Below, one piece after another: positions 1 to 6,312 of a stretch of 8,030 nucleotides of DNA. Made by a program: the position numbers and the translations under genes. This stretch comes from Candidatus Woesearchaeota archaeon (GTDB lineage Archaea; Nanobdellota; Nanobdellia; Woesearchaeales; JAHWHD01), in the NCBI GenBank assembly GCA_019323525.1, contig JAHWHD010000036.1, positions 1 through 8,030 of the forward strand, given 5' to 3'. The notes below the pieces were generated by a model, which was given only the letters and a program-made list of their open reading frames with translations, made no database searches and had not been told where the DNA came from. Positions within the stretch are counted from its first letter, which is position 1, and each line of letters starts with the position of its first letter.

Positions 1-10
1 TAACCTAAAC

Positions 11-49
11 ATTTATAAACCACGATATATAAAATAACTAAAAAGGGGT
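11..49 (+). promoter_or_regulatory. Putative promoter and Shine-Dalgarno site of the antiporter gene
   Basis: ATTTATAAAC at 11-20 resembles an archaeal TATA box; a start site about 26 bases downstream would fall near 40 and give a leader of about 14 bases. That leader contains GGGGT (45-49) four bases before the ATG at 54, a plausible Shine-Dalgarno site. A second AT-rich run (ATATATAAAA, 25-34) could instead serve as the box. The upstream context lies outside the window, so this is tentative. Confidence 0.4.
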
Positions 50-53
50 AAAG

Positions 54-1751
54 ATGACTGATCCGACTATATTCATCCAGATAGGTTATGTTATAATCAT
101 AGCTACATTAGGCGGTTACATAGCTAAACTCTTTAAGCAGCCTCTTATCCCTGCGTACATCATTGTCGGCCTTATCATTGGTCCAATTCTAGGCGTAATA
201 ACTAATTCATTGATAATAGCATCATTGTCAGAGATAGGCATTGCATTCCTGCTTTTCATTGTCGGTTTAGAGATTAACCTTGACAGGTTAAAGCATGTAG
301 CAGGCGTCGCGTCTATTGGCGGAATCGTACAGGTAGCGATAATGTTTACTGTCGGCTTTCTTATAGCTTTGTGGTTAGGTTTCTTACAGTTAGAAGCCGC
401 ATATATCGGATTGATAATCGCTTTCTCTTCAACGATGGTGGTTGTCAAGATCTTATCTGATAAAAAACAGATTGACACACTTCACGGCAGGATTATAATC
501 GGTATCCTCTTAATGCAGGACGTATTAGCCATCTTCGCACTCCTTGTCTTAACAACTCTTAACGAGTTCTCATTCACGATTCTTGTTGTTGCGATGATAA
601 AAGGCATTATCCTCCTCGCCATCGCATACTTGGCAAGCAAGTTCGTGTTCCCAACATTCTTTAAGTTCGCTGCACGTTCACAAGAACTTCTCTTTCTTGT
701 AGCTATAACAGTGATGTTTCTTTTCTCAATACTTTTCACGAGGTTTGGTTTCTCGATAGCTATCGGCGCCTTTGTCGGCGGCTTGACAATTGGCTCTTTA
801 CCTTACAATATCGAAGTTATAGGAAAACTAAAATCATTAAGGGACTTTTTCGCAACAATATTTTTTGTATCCTTGGGTCTGGGCCTTTCAATAGTATACA
901 TAAAACAGTTAGTGCTCCCTCTCATAATATTCACAGTAGTTGTTGTCCTGTTTAAACCTTTCATAACAATGGTATTAGCTAACTTGTTTGGTTATAAGAA
1001 GCACCCTGCATTCTTGACAGGGCTCTACCTTGGCCAGGTATCTGAGTTTGGTTTGATAGTAGCATTTGCAGGGTTAAAACTTATAATCGATAACAAACCT
1101 CACATTGGCGAGCCTCTCTACAACCTTGCAGTCATGCTTGCGATAATTACTATTGCGCTAACCTCTTACTTCATGCGCTATGACAATTCTATCTTTTCCC
1201 TATTTGCAAAAAAGCTAAAACCATTTGAAAAGCTATCTAAAAAGACAAAACATCTTGAGTACGTCCCTGACAAGATGAAGAAAGACGTCATACTTGTAGG
1301 TTATAACAGAACTGGTTACAGCATAGTGAACACCTTAAAAAAACAAAAAAAGACATTCCTTGTTGTAGACTATAACCCTGAAGTCATCAAAGAGCTTATC
1401 GAGCAAAAAATCCCTTGTATCTACGGAGACATAGGTGATACAGAGATAACTGAGAGGATGAACCTGAAGAAAGCAAAACTAGTAATATCAACAATCGACA
1501 ATCTTCAGGATAACAAACTTCTAATAAAACATGTAAAGAAAGCTAACAAGAAACTTCTTGTCTTTGTTGTAGCAGCGCACGTAGAGGACGCTCTTGAGCT
1601 TTACGATTTCGGAGCCGATTATGTGATACTTCCGCACCTGCTAGGCGGAGAAAAGATGAGCTTCATGCTAGAACACCATGCAGGTAAAGTATCTAAACTT
1701 CTAAAGGAAAAGTTAAAACATATCCAACAGCTGCAGAGCAGGCATCGTTAG
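54..1751 (+). CDS. Kef-type cation/proton antiporter (CPA2 family) with TrkA-N domain
   Basis: Predicted 565-aa inner-membrane monovalent cation/proton antiporter of the CPA2 (Kef/GerN-like) family. Residues about 6-375 form the Na/H-exchanger domain with roughly a dozen hydrophobic segments. Family landmarks are visible: the QD pair at Q155-D156 in the ion-binding helix, SLRDFFATIFFVSLG (261-275) and LGQVSEFGLIV (326-336). After a basic linker (382-410), residues 411-525 form a TrkA-N/RCK Rossmann domain starting DVILVGYNRTG. Its glycine motif is GYNRTG, with Asn where the classical middle Gly stands, and acidic D439 follows the second strand, consistent with NAD(H) or nucleotide binding. 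No TrkA-C domain follows; the last 40 residues are basic. The family exchanges K+ or Na+ for H+ under nucleotide control; which ion is used here cannot be read from the sequence. It is transcribed alone and converges on the COG3581-like gene, with stop codons overlapping by four bases. Confidence 0.93.
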   Translation: MTDPTIFIQIGYVIIIATLGGYIAKLFKQPLIPAYIIVGLIIGPILGVITNSLIIASLSEIGIAFLLFIVGLEINLDRLKHVAGVASIGGIVQVAIMFTVGFLIALWLGFLQLEAAYIGLIIAFSSTMVVVKILSDKKQIDTLHGRIIIGILLMQDVLAIFALLVLTTLNEFSFTILVVAMIKGIILLAIAYLASKFVFPTFFKFAARSQELLFLVAITVMFLFSILFTRFGFSIAIGAFVGGLTIGSLPYNIEVIGKLKSLRDFFATIFFVSLGLGLSIVYIKQLVLPLIIFTVVVVLFKPFITMVLANLFGYKKHPAFLTGLYLGQVSEFGLIVAFAGLKLIIDNKPHIGEPLYNLAVMLAIITIALTSYFMRYDNSIFSLFAKKLKPFEKLSKKTKHLEYVPDKMKKDVILVGYNRTGYSIVNTLKKQKKTFLVVDYNPEVIKELIEQKIPCIYGDIGDTEITERMNLKKAKLVISTIDNLQDNKLLIKHVKKANKKLLVFVVAAHVEDALELYDFGADYVILPHLLGGEKMSFMLEHHAGKVSKLLKEKLKHIQQLQSRHR

Positions 1752-2809
1752 TGCAACAAGTCAACAAACGCCTCTAACCTTGTCTGGAAACCTGTCTCGC
1801 TAGAATGTTCATCCCTCACAAGATGCATTACTGGTATGTTAAAATCCTTGCTGATCTTCTGCAACGCAACCTTGCCGACAATCTCAGGCACGCATCCAAA
1901 GGCGTACATCTGTATGATACCGTCAAACTTGTTCTTTGCATACCATACAGCCATACCTATAGTGTGGTTAGTATAACCGCCTATCAATGCACTTATGTAG
2001 GGTTCGCTGAGCTTATATATGTATTCAAAACTCCTTTTACCATAAGGACCCGCAAAGGGATAAGGATTTCTTAAAGCCTCGCCTAGATAAAGTGCCTTGT
2101 CAACTATGACGCCCATATTTCCAAGCTTCTCTATTATGTTCTGGTTATAGAATGCATCTATCAATGCAAACACATCACCTACAAACCCTATCCTCTTAAC
2201 CTTGCGAGACTTGTCAATTCTGATCTCCTTGTGCAGTTTCAGTATCCTGTTCTTTGCCTTCTTCACATTATTGCATTCATCAATGATCTTCAAACCCTGC
2301 TCATACAACTTAGTACAATCGCCTTTGTTAATCTCATACGGCCTTGTCTCTGTGCACAACCTCTCTAACCAGTCACACGCAGCTATCTTCCTGATATAAT
2401 GGAATATCAACTGAGCACCTTCTTTATACCCCACGCTTCTTCCTGCAAGCTTACTAAAGTTTTCTAAGATATTCTTTGCGCTAAGCCCTGTGATCGGTAT
2501 GTACTCAAACTCAAACCCTTGCTTCTTAAGAGCATCGATAATCCCAAGATGATAATCGCACAATCTGCAGTTAAGTATGCTATGCACAGGGAGCATTGAA
2601 AGGGTATCGGCTTTCTCCATTATCTCTATGAAATTTCCTAGAAATATCTTGTAAGGAAAACATGCAGAGTCAGGACTGTTCTTAACACCTAATTCGATAG
2701 TCTTGTTGGTGATAGCTGGAGGTGTAACTGCCTCACACCCTAACCTTTCCATCAAGGCTTTATACCCAACCCAGGCATGCCCCATCCTGTAATATGTAAC
2801 CTTTCTCAT
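1748..2809 (-). CDS. COG3581-like protein, 2-hydroxyacyl-CoA dehydratase / activase-associated family
   Basis: A 353-aa protein resembling the COG3581 part of the large bacterial 'CoA-substrate-specific enzyme activase' proteins, which belong with the HgdB / double-cubane-cluster proteins. Visible landmarks are the N-terminal PPAITNKTIELGVKNSP-type stretch (30-46), C50 in SACFPYK, the pair C81-C84 in NCRLCDYH, C306 in FGCVPE, and the C-terminal signature DEHSSETG (333-340) followed by TRLEAF. The four cysteines at family-typical positions suggest Fe-S cluster binding in the cytoplasm. A strand-loop beginning KRIGFVGD (205-212) opens the second alpha/beta half. The start ATG overlaps the stop of the upstream COG3580-like gene as ATGA, so the two are probably translationally coupled and may form a complex. 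Substrate and reaction are unknown. No activase ATPase (HgdC/BadFG type) is in the window, so a catalytic dehydratase role should not be assumed. Confidence 0.82.
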   Translation of the reverse strand: MRKVTYYRMGHAWVGYKALMERLGCEAVTPPAITNKTIELGVKNSPDSACFPYKIFLGNFIEIMEKADTLSMLPVHSILNCRLCDYHLGIIDALKKQGFEFEYIPITGLSAKNILENFSKLAGRSVGYKEGAQLIFHYIRKIAACDWLERLCTETRPYEINKGDCTKLYEQGLKIIDECNNVKKAKNRILKLHKEIRIDKSRKVKRIGFVGDVFALIDAFYNQNIIEKLGNMGVIVDKALYLGEALRNPYPFAGPYGKRSFEYIYKLSEPYISALIGGYTNHTIGMAVWYAKNKFDGIIQMYAFGCVPEIVGKVALQKISKDFNIPVMHLVRDEHSSETGFQTRLEAFVDLLH

Positions 2810-3672
2810 AGTATATCGATGAAAGCCTCCAACCTTGTAAGCATCCCTGTCTCAGAACTGTGCTCGTCAAACTTCAGTACCAAAAACGGTTTATCTACTT
2901 TGACTAACTGCTCAACCAAAAAATCAGGCCCGCAGTTAAACGGTTTGATATAGATGATGCCTTTAACATCCTTGTCCTTGTTAAAATGCTCGATATCTCC
3001 TACAAGCCTGTTGACATTCAACCAGTGCGATTTAAAGGAACATCTGTGCACAGAATCACTTGTCACAACATCCAGACCAAGCTCATTCAACTTCTTTATA
3101 ATCCCAAGATTAAGTTTGTTGTCATTAACATAATACGTTCTTCCCACAAGAGCAACAATTCTATTGCTGTTATTTATTTTCTTTTTTTCTTTTTTTAATA
3201 TTTTATTATGATTATTATTTGTTTTATCTTTATTATTTTTTATTTTATCATTCTTAATTAATTTATTAAAAATCCTCTTTATTTTTTTCTCATCAACCTT
3301 CAACATCTTGCCAAGATCAACATAACTCTTAAGCTCGTCCCTGAAGTCCAATGTTAAAACCTTAACATCAAAACTGTTCTTGATAACATCCACAGCTCCG
3401 ATCACGTTAGGACAGCTGAACACCCATTCTTCACTGCTCCTGACCCTTGGAATGAACACAACATCAACCTTGTCCTTTAACCAAAGAACATGGCCGATAA
3501 ACACCTTTACAGGAAGACAGAAATCAGTAACAGAACTCTTTATCCCTGAGTTATATATCTCGTTATCAGTATCTGGCGATACGATAACCTCGAACCCTAG
3601 CTCCTTAAAAAACTCTTCCCATCTCTTGCCGAACTCATAATACATAAGAGCTCTTGGTATTCCTATTCTCAT
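2806..3672 (-). CDS. COG3580-like (DUF2229) protein, 2-hydroxyacyl-CoA dehydratase / activase-associated family
   Basis: A 288-aa protein beginning MRIGIPRALMYYEFGKRW, the typical opening of DUF2229/COG3580 proteins. The frame stays open to a TTG at 3711, but the ATG at 3672 fits the family start and has a TATA-like box centred 26.5 bases upstream. Numbered from this ATG: C52 in FCLPVK, the FIPRV strand near 74-78, C87 in FSCPN, C211 in HRCSF, C247 in FNCGPD and the end signature DEHSSETG (269-276) followed by TRLEAF. The cysteines and the paired neighbour point to a cytoplasmic Fe-S protein of the HgdB / double-cubane group. Residues about 136-171 are a Lys/Asn-rich low-complexity linker between the two alpha/beta halves. 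It is first in a two-gene operon and diverges from the small membrane-protein gene. The exact reaction is unknown; the family assignment is from motif recognition. Confidence 0.82.
   Translation of the reverse strand: MRIGIPRALMYYEFGKRWEEFFKELGFEVIVSPDTDNEIYNSGIKSSVTDFCLPVKVFIGHVLWLKDKVDVVFIPRVRSSEEWVFSCPNVIGAVDVIKNSFDVKVLTLDFRDELKSYVDLGKMLKVDEKKIKRIFNKLIKNDKIKNNKDKTNNNHNKILKKEKKKINNSNRIVALVGRTYYVNDNKLNLGIIKKLNELGLDVVTSDSVHRCSFKSHWLNVNRLVGDIEHFNKDKDVKGIIYIKPFNCGPDFLVEQLVKVDKPFLVLKFDEHSSETGMLTRLEAFIDIL
3160..3267 (-). other. Low-complexity Lys/Asn-rich coding insert in the COG3580-like gene
   Basis: This stretch reads as long T/A runs on the + strand and encodes about 36 residues composed almost wholly of K, N, I and D (for example NDKIKNNKDKTNNNHNK). 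It separates the N-terminal half (cysteines C52 and C87) from the C-terminal half (from NRIVALVGR). It is probably a disordered linker grown by AT-rich slippage; the reading frame is intact across it. Confidence 0.75.
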
Positions 3673-3694
3673 AGTATGTTGAATTTTGAAGCCC

Positions 3695-3702
3695 TTTTTA
3701 AA
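3695..3702 (-). promoter_or_regulatory. TATA-like box for the COG3580/COG3581-like operon
   Basis: TTTAAAAA on the minus strand is centred 26.5 bases upstream of the ATG at 3672, which would put the transcript start on the start codon (leaderless). No Shine-Dalgarno sequence precedes that ATG, which agrees. The divergent box at 3726-3733 is nearly palindromic and could also act on this strand. Confidence 0.5.
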
Positions 3703-3725
3703 GATTATCAACCTGAATCACAATA

Positions 3726-3733
3726 TTTAAATA
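3726..3733 (+). promoter_or_regulatory. TATA-like box for the small membrane protein / DJ-1 operon
   Basis: TTTAAATA, within the longer ATATTTAAATA, is centred 29.5 bases before the ATG at 3759. This predicts a leaderless or nearly leaderless transcript. The whole divergent intergenic region between the two ATG codons is only 86 bases. Confidence 0.5.
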
Positions 3734-3758
3734 CCATTTCTATCTGGACTTGAATAAG

Positions 3759-4034
3759 ATGAAACTCACAATCCAGACATACATAATCATTGTTCTAGTG
3801 ATATTACTAGTCATTGCATCATACTTTCTCTGGTTTGACAAGTACCAGATAACCACTGCTGAAGAGATTGAAGCTCTTGCACTCGACTCTTTCCAGAAGG
3901 GCGCTCAGCAGGGTTATGAGCAAGCTGTTATTTCATTGATGAATGAGGCAGCTAATTGCAAACCAGTTCCTGTTTACTATAATAACAACACAATCAACAT
4001 GATAGCTGTTGAATGTCTGCAAAGAGGTGAATAA
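3759..4034 (+). CDS. Small single-span membrane protein of unknown function
   Basis: A 91-aa protein with one strongly hydrophobic segment at residues 5-25 (IQTYIIIVLVILLVIASYFLW), short N-terminal side and positively charged start, so probably membrane-anchored. After residue 30 comes an acidic helix (AEEIEALALDSF), then QKGAQQGYEQAVISLMNEA, C67 in NCKPVPV, a NNNTINMIAVEC stretch and C86 near the end. This arrangement (KGxQQGYExA, CxPVP, NxTINxIAxECL) looks like a recurring small-protein pattern I associate with DPANN archaea, but I know no assigned function. C67 and C86 might form a disulfide if the domain is outside the cell. A TTG three codons upstream (3750) is an alternative start; the ATG fits the promoter spacing better. 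The stop is one base before the DJ-1/PfpI start, so the two are co-transcribed. Confidence 0.8.
   Translation: MKLTIQTYIIIVLVILLVIASYFLWFDKYQITTAEEIEALALDSFQKGAQQGYEQAVISLMNEAANCKPVPVYYNNNTINMIAVECLQRGE
4024..4030 (+). promoter_or_regulatory. Shine-Dalgarno site that fixes the DJ-1/PfpI start
   Basis: GAGGTGA lies inside the last codons of the small membrane-protein gene and five bases before TTG at 4036. This strong match to the archaeal 16S tail supports that TTG over the in-frame TTG at 4009, which has no comparable site. Confidence 0.7.
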
Positions 4035-4035
4035 A

Positions 4036-4539
4036 TTGAAAAAAGTACTTATGGTAATAGCTCCTGAGAACTTCAGGGACGAGGAATGTTTTGTACCTAA
4101 AAAGATGTTCGAGGAAAACGATGCTGAAGTGACGATTGCCTCTACTGAGACAGGCCTGAGGAAGGGCATGCTTGGCGGTGAGATCGAAGCCACTGTAAGC
4201 TACAAAGACATAAATGTGGCAGACTACGATGTTATAGTCTTTGTAGGAGGCACAGGCGCAACTGTATACTTCGATGACATCCATGCACATTCTATATTAA
4301 GAGAGGCTTATGACCTTGACAAGCTCATCGCAGCTATCTGCCTAGCACCTTCAACATTAGCAAACGCAGGGCTTTTAGATGGAAAAAACGCAACAGTCTA
4401 CCAGTCCGAAAAATCTAACCTAGAATCTAAAGGAGCCCATTACACTGGCGACAACGTAACTGTTGACGGCAAGATAATAACAGCTAATGGTCCTCATGCT
4501 GCTAAAGAGTTCGCTGAGAAGATCATAGAATTGTGGTAG
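4036..4539 (+). CDS. DJ-1/PfpI family protein
   Basis: A 167-aa cytoplasmic protein of the DJ-1/PfpI (class I glutamine-amidotransferase-like) superfamily. It begins KKVLMVIAPENFRDEEC, with conserved acidic E16 or E17 after the first strand. FVGGTG (69-74) forms the glycine loop, and the nucleophile-elbow cysteine is C102 in AICLAPSTLANAGLL. The residue after the cysteine is Leu rather than the His of PfpI proteases, so it resembles DJ-1/YajL-like members more than classical PfpI. Members include chaperones, glyoxalase/deglycase-like enzymes and proteases; which applies is undetermined. Length is normal for the family. The start is TTG at 4036, chosen because of a GAGGTGA Shine-Dalgarno site and because it matches the family N-terminus. 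It is second in an operon after a small membrane protein and overlaps the convergent downstream gene by 17 bases. Confidence 0.88.
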   Translation: MKKVLMVIAPENFRDEECFVPKKMFEENDAEVTIASTETGLRKGMLGGEIEATVSYKDINVADYDVIVFVGGTGATVYFDDIHAHSILREAYDLDKLIAAICLAPSTLANAGLLDGKNATVYQSEKSNLESKGAHYTGDNVTVDGKIITANGPHAAKEFAEKIIELW

Positions 4540-4837
4540 CTGTGTAATATCCTGCAAGAAATCCTATCGCAGTAACATGCGCGCTGTCGATTATATCGCT
4601 TAACACTTTTTTTCCGTTATATCCCCACGACAGATTCTTTGAATTATCGCTGCACACGACTGGGTTAAATACAAAATTCTCAAACCCTGACAGCACAAGT
4701 GTAATTTCAATCGGAGATATAAAATTCTGGACACCCCTTGGAACACCTTTTCCAAGAAGATAACCAGTCCTAAATCCCATGTACGCCATCAAAAGCCTGT
4801 AAGGCCCTGTCCTAGCTGCTGACTCCGTTGATTCCAT
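4523..4837 (-). CDS. Small hypothetical membrane protein
   Basis: A 104-aa protein if started at ATG 4837; an in-frame TTG (4846) or an internal ATG (4789) are alternatives. The first 26 bases then overlap the end of the M42 peptidase gene. I do not recognise the family. Three moderately hydrophobic, Gly-containing segments are visible: residues 12-31 (up to GYLLGKG), 42-57 (SPIEITLVLSGF) and 85-103 (SAHVTAIGFLAGYYTATTI), with a polar region at 61-80. The same three-segment layout and a similar C-terminal pattern (SAxxxA[IL]G[FY]xxGY) occur in the 119-aa protein on the other side of the M42 gene, so they may be distant paralogs. The frame fills an otherwise empty 270-base interval, which supports it being real. 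Its stop lies inside the 3' end of the convergent DJ-1/PfpI gene. Confidence 0.62.
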   Translation of the reverse strand: MESTESAARTGPYRLLMAYMGFRTGYLLGKGVPRGVQNFISPIEITLVLSGFENFVFNPVVCSDNSKNLSWGYNGKKVLSDIIDSAHVTAIGFLAGYYTATTIL

Positions 4838-5864
4838 CCTCAACAACCTTCAATATCAAGTTTTTACAGTTCTCAAGGTCTTTCAGGTTACATACTTGGT
4901 TAGCTGTATGGTAATACTTTGTTGGAATTGAAATCGACACTGCAGGATAACCCTCTCTTGTAGTCTGCATAACTGCGGCATCTGTCATTCCTCCAACACC
5001 GCCAGTTGTCATGTCAAGCTGTAAAGGTATCTTGTGCTTTGCAGCAGATTCTTTAAACACTTTTAGGAGTTTAGGATTCGCTATCAAACCTCGACCTGCA
5101 GCTTCGATGTGCTGTATAGCAGGCCCTTTTCCAATCTCAACAGCAATATCCCATTTATTCACCATAGCACTATGGGCCAGACCAATATCAACTGAAATAA
5201 CATAATCCGGATCTATCTTATGCGCAGCCACCTTTGCACCTTTTAATCCAACCTCTTCCTGTGAAGTAAAGACGCAATACACTGTACCTTTAAACTTTTT
5301 AAGCTCTTTCATAACCTGTACAAGAACAGCGCACCCTGTCCTGTTATCAAAAGCCTTTCCCATCAGATTGTCACCTGAAAGTTCAGCAAACGGTTCATCA
5401 GGTGTTACCTGGTCGCTTATCTTTACACCTAGCTTCTCAACCTCTTCCTTTGAAGACGCGCCAATATCGATGAACATGTCCTGCCACTTTACTACCTTCT
5501 CAACCTCTTCTTTATCCATCACTGCAGGACTTTTGCACTGCACAGTACCCTTGAACATCCTGTCCTTTGTATAAACAATAACCCTTTGGTTAAGAGTGAA
5601 CTGGTTCCAGTGCCCTCCTATGGGCACAAATCTTAAGTAGCCTTCATCATCGATATGCTTTATTATAAACCCTATCTCGTCCATGTGCGCATTCAACAGA
5701 TAAACAGGCTTACCCTCTCCTTTCTTGCATATAAGATTACCAAGAGCATCAACCTCAACAGAATCAACATGATCTTGTAACATCTCCTTTATCACAGGCC
5801 TGATACGTTTCTCAAAACCTGATATTGCATGAGTCTCTGATAATGTTTTTAGAATTTCTTTCAT
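4812..5864 (-). CDS. M42 family metallo-aminopeptidase (TET / glutamyl aminopeptidase type)
   Basis: A 350-aa cytoplasmic peptidase of family M42, dinuclear-metal aminopeptidases that in archaea form tetrahedral dodecamers (TET) and trim peptides released by the proteasome. The expected metal and catalytic residues are all present: H60 and D62 in NAHMDEIG, bridging D173 in AFDNRTG, the E203-E204 pair in TSQEEVG, D226 in SVDIG and H319 in KYYHT. Length matches the family, and it begins with the usual MKEILKTLSETHAISGFE. Older annotations call such proteins endoglucanase M or cellulase, which would be wrong. Residue specificity cannot be told from the sequence. The ATG at 5864 has a strong Shine-Dalgarno site and its own TATA-like box. 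The neighbours on both sides are small membrane proteins in the same orientation; a functional link is not shown. Confidence 0.95.
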   Translation of the reverse strand: MKEILKTLSETHAISGFEKRIRPVIKEMLQDHVDSVEVDALGNLICKKGEGKPVYLLNAHMDEIGFIIKHIDDEGYLRFVPIGGHWNQFTLNQRVIVYTKDRMFKGTVQCKSPAVMDKEEVEKVVKWQDMFIDIGASSKEEVEKLGVKISDQVTPDEPFAELSGDNLMGKAFDNRTGCAVLVQVMKELKKFKGTVYCVFTSQEEVGLKGAKVAAHKIDPDYVISVDIGLAHSAMVNKWDIAVEIGKGPAIQHIEAAGRGLIANPKLLKVFKESAAKHKIPLQLDMTTGGVGGMTDAAVMQTTREGYPAVSISIPTKYYHTANQVCNLKDLENCKNLILKVVEDGINGVSS

Positions 5865-5870
5865 TTTTTT

Positions 5871-5909
5871 CTCACCTCAGAACACGAGATTCAAGAATCC
5901 ATATTTAAG
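5871..5909 (-). promoter_or_regulatory. Promoter and Shine-Dalgarno site of the M42 peptidase gene
   Basis: On the minus strand, CTTAAATA (5909-5902) is a TATA-like box that predicts a start near 5879. The resulting short leader carries GAGGTGAG (5878-5871) six bases from the ATG at 5864. This lies in the 59-base gap after the upstream membrane-protein gene, so the peptidase can probably be transcribed on its own. Confidence 0.55.
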
Positions 5910-5923
5910 TTTATTTGATTGGT

Positions 5924-6283
5924 TTATAAATAATTCTTTATTAGATATCCAATACCATATCCTAGAGCATTCCCCAATGCAGAAGCAACCAAAGATATTC
6001 CCGCGAACTTAGCACTTGCTATGCTCCTCTCCCGCAGGTATTTCTTGATTATCAATTTACCTTCAAGAGTATCGACATTTGCAGTAACGCTATTATGCTT
6101 TGCATAGCTACGGTTACCTATGTATGCTCCTGCTACAGTCATTATACCTATCTGTAAAGGAACACAATGGCCAGGATATCTGCCCAATGCAGTCATCCCT
6201 CCATTTGTCAATCCGATAGTAAAAGAGACAGTACATGCATAAATCATATCCTCTAAGTCAGCCATATTCTCAAAATCAACCAT
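5924..6283 (-). CDS. Small three-segment membrane protein of unknown function
   Basis: A 119-aa protein with an acidic N-terminus (MVDFENMADLEDM) and three Gly/Ala-rich hydrophobic segments at about 14-34, 42-57 and 93-116, separated by a basic, polar stretch (58-88, including KKYLRERS). The last segment (SALGNALGYGIGYL) has glycines spaced like tight helix-packing motifs. I do not recognise the family; it is presumably an integral membrane protein. It may be a distant relative of the 104-aa protein beyond the M42 gene, on the basis of layout and the C-terminal pattern. The ATG at 6283 sits 25.5 bases after the centre of a TATA-like box, suggesting a leaderless transcript; M7 and M13 are possible later starts. 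It begins 24 bases after the stop of the Lrp/AsnC gene. Confidence 0.72.
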   Translation of the reverse strand: MVDFENMADLEDMIYACTVSFTIGLTNGGMTALGRYPGHCVPLQIGIMTVAGAYIGNRSYAKHNSVTANVDTLEGKLIIKKYLRERSIASAKFAGISLVASALGNALGYGIGYLIKNYL

Positions 6284-6304
6284 GAACCTGGAACATGAAG
6301 ACTT

Positions 6305-6312
6305 TATTTAAA
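6305..6312 (-). promoter_or_regulatory. TATA-like box for the 119-aa membrane protein, overlapping the regulator's stop codon
   Basis: TTTAAATA on the minus strand is centred 25.5 bases before the ATG at 6283. The TAA stop of the Lrp/AsnC gene (6310-6308) lies inside the box, so the promoter is built into the end of the upstream gene. Confidence 0.45.

Noticed and set aside
116..739. Minus-strand open frames opposite the antiporter's membrane domain.
   Set aside because: They mirror a conserved transporter gene and have no domain or start signal.
3165..3290. Long T-runs that look like terminators or a promoter-rich spacer.
   Set aside because: They fall inside an intact reading frame and encode the Lys/Asn linker of the COG3580-like protein.
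2802..3678. Identical start contexts (ATACTATGAGAA) of the two operon genes, considered as a repeat or recombination scar.
   Set aside because: Only 12 bases, partly dictated by the ATGA overlap and by the common MR start; too short to support anything beyond chance.
4009..4035. Upstream TTG start for the DJ-1/PfpI gene.
   Set aside because: It would overlap the preceding gene, add residues (NVCKEVNK) absent from the family N-terminus, and ignore the GAGGTGA site five bases before the TTG at 4036.
3933..4290. Two minus-strand open frames opposite the membrane protein and DJ-1 genes.
   Set aside because: Both are antisense to genes with clear starts, a Shine-Dalgarno site and family motifs; they lack such support themselves.
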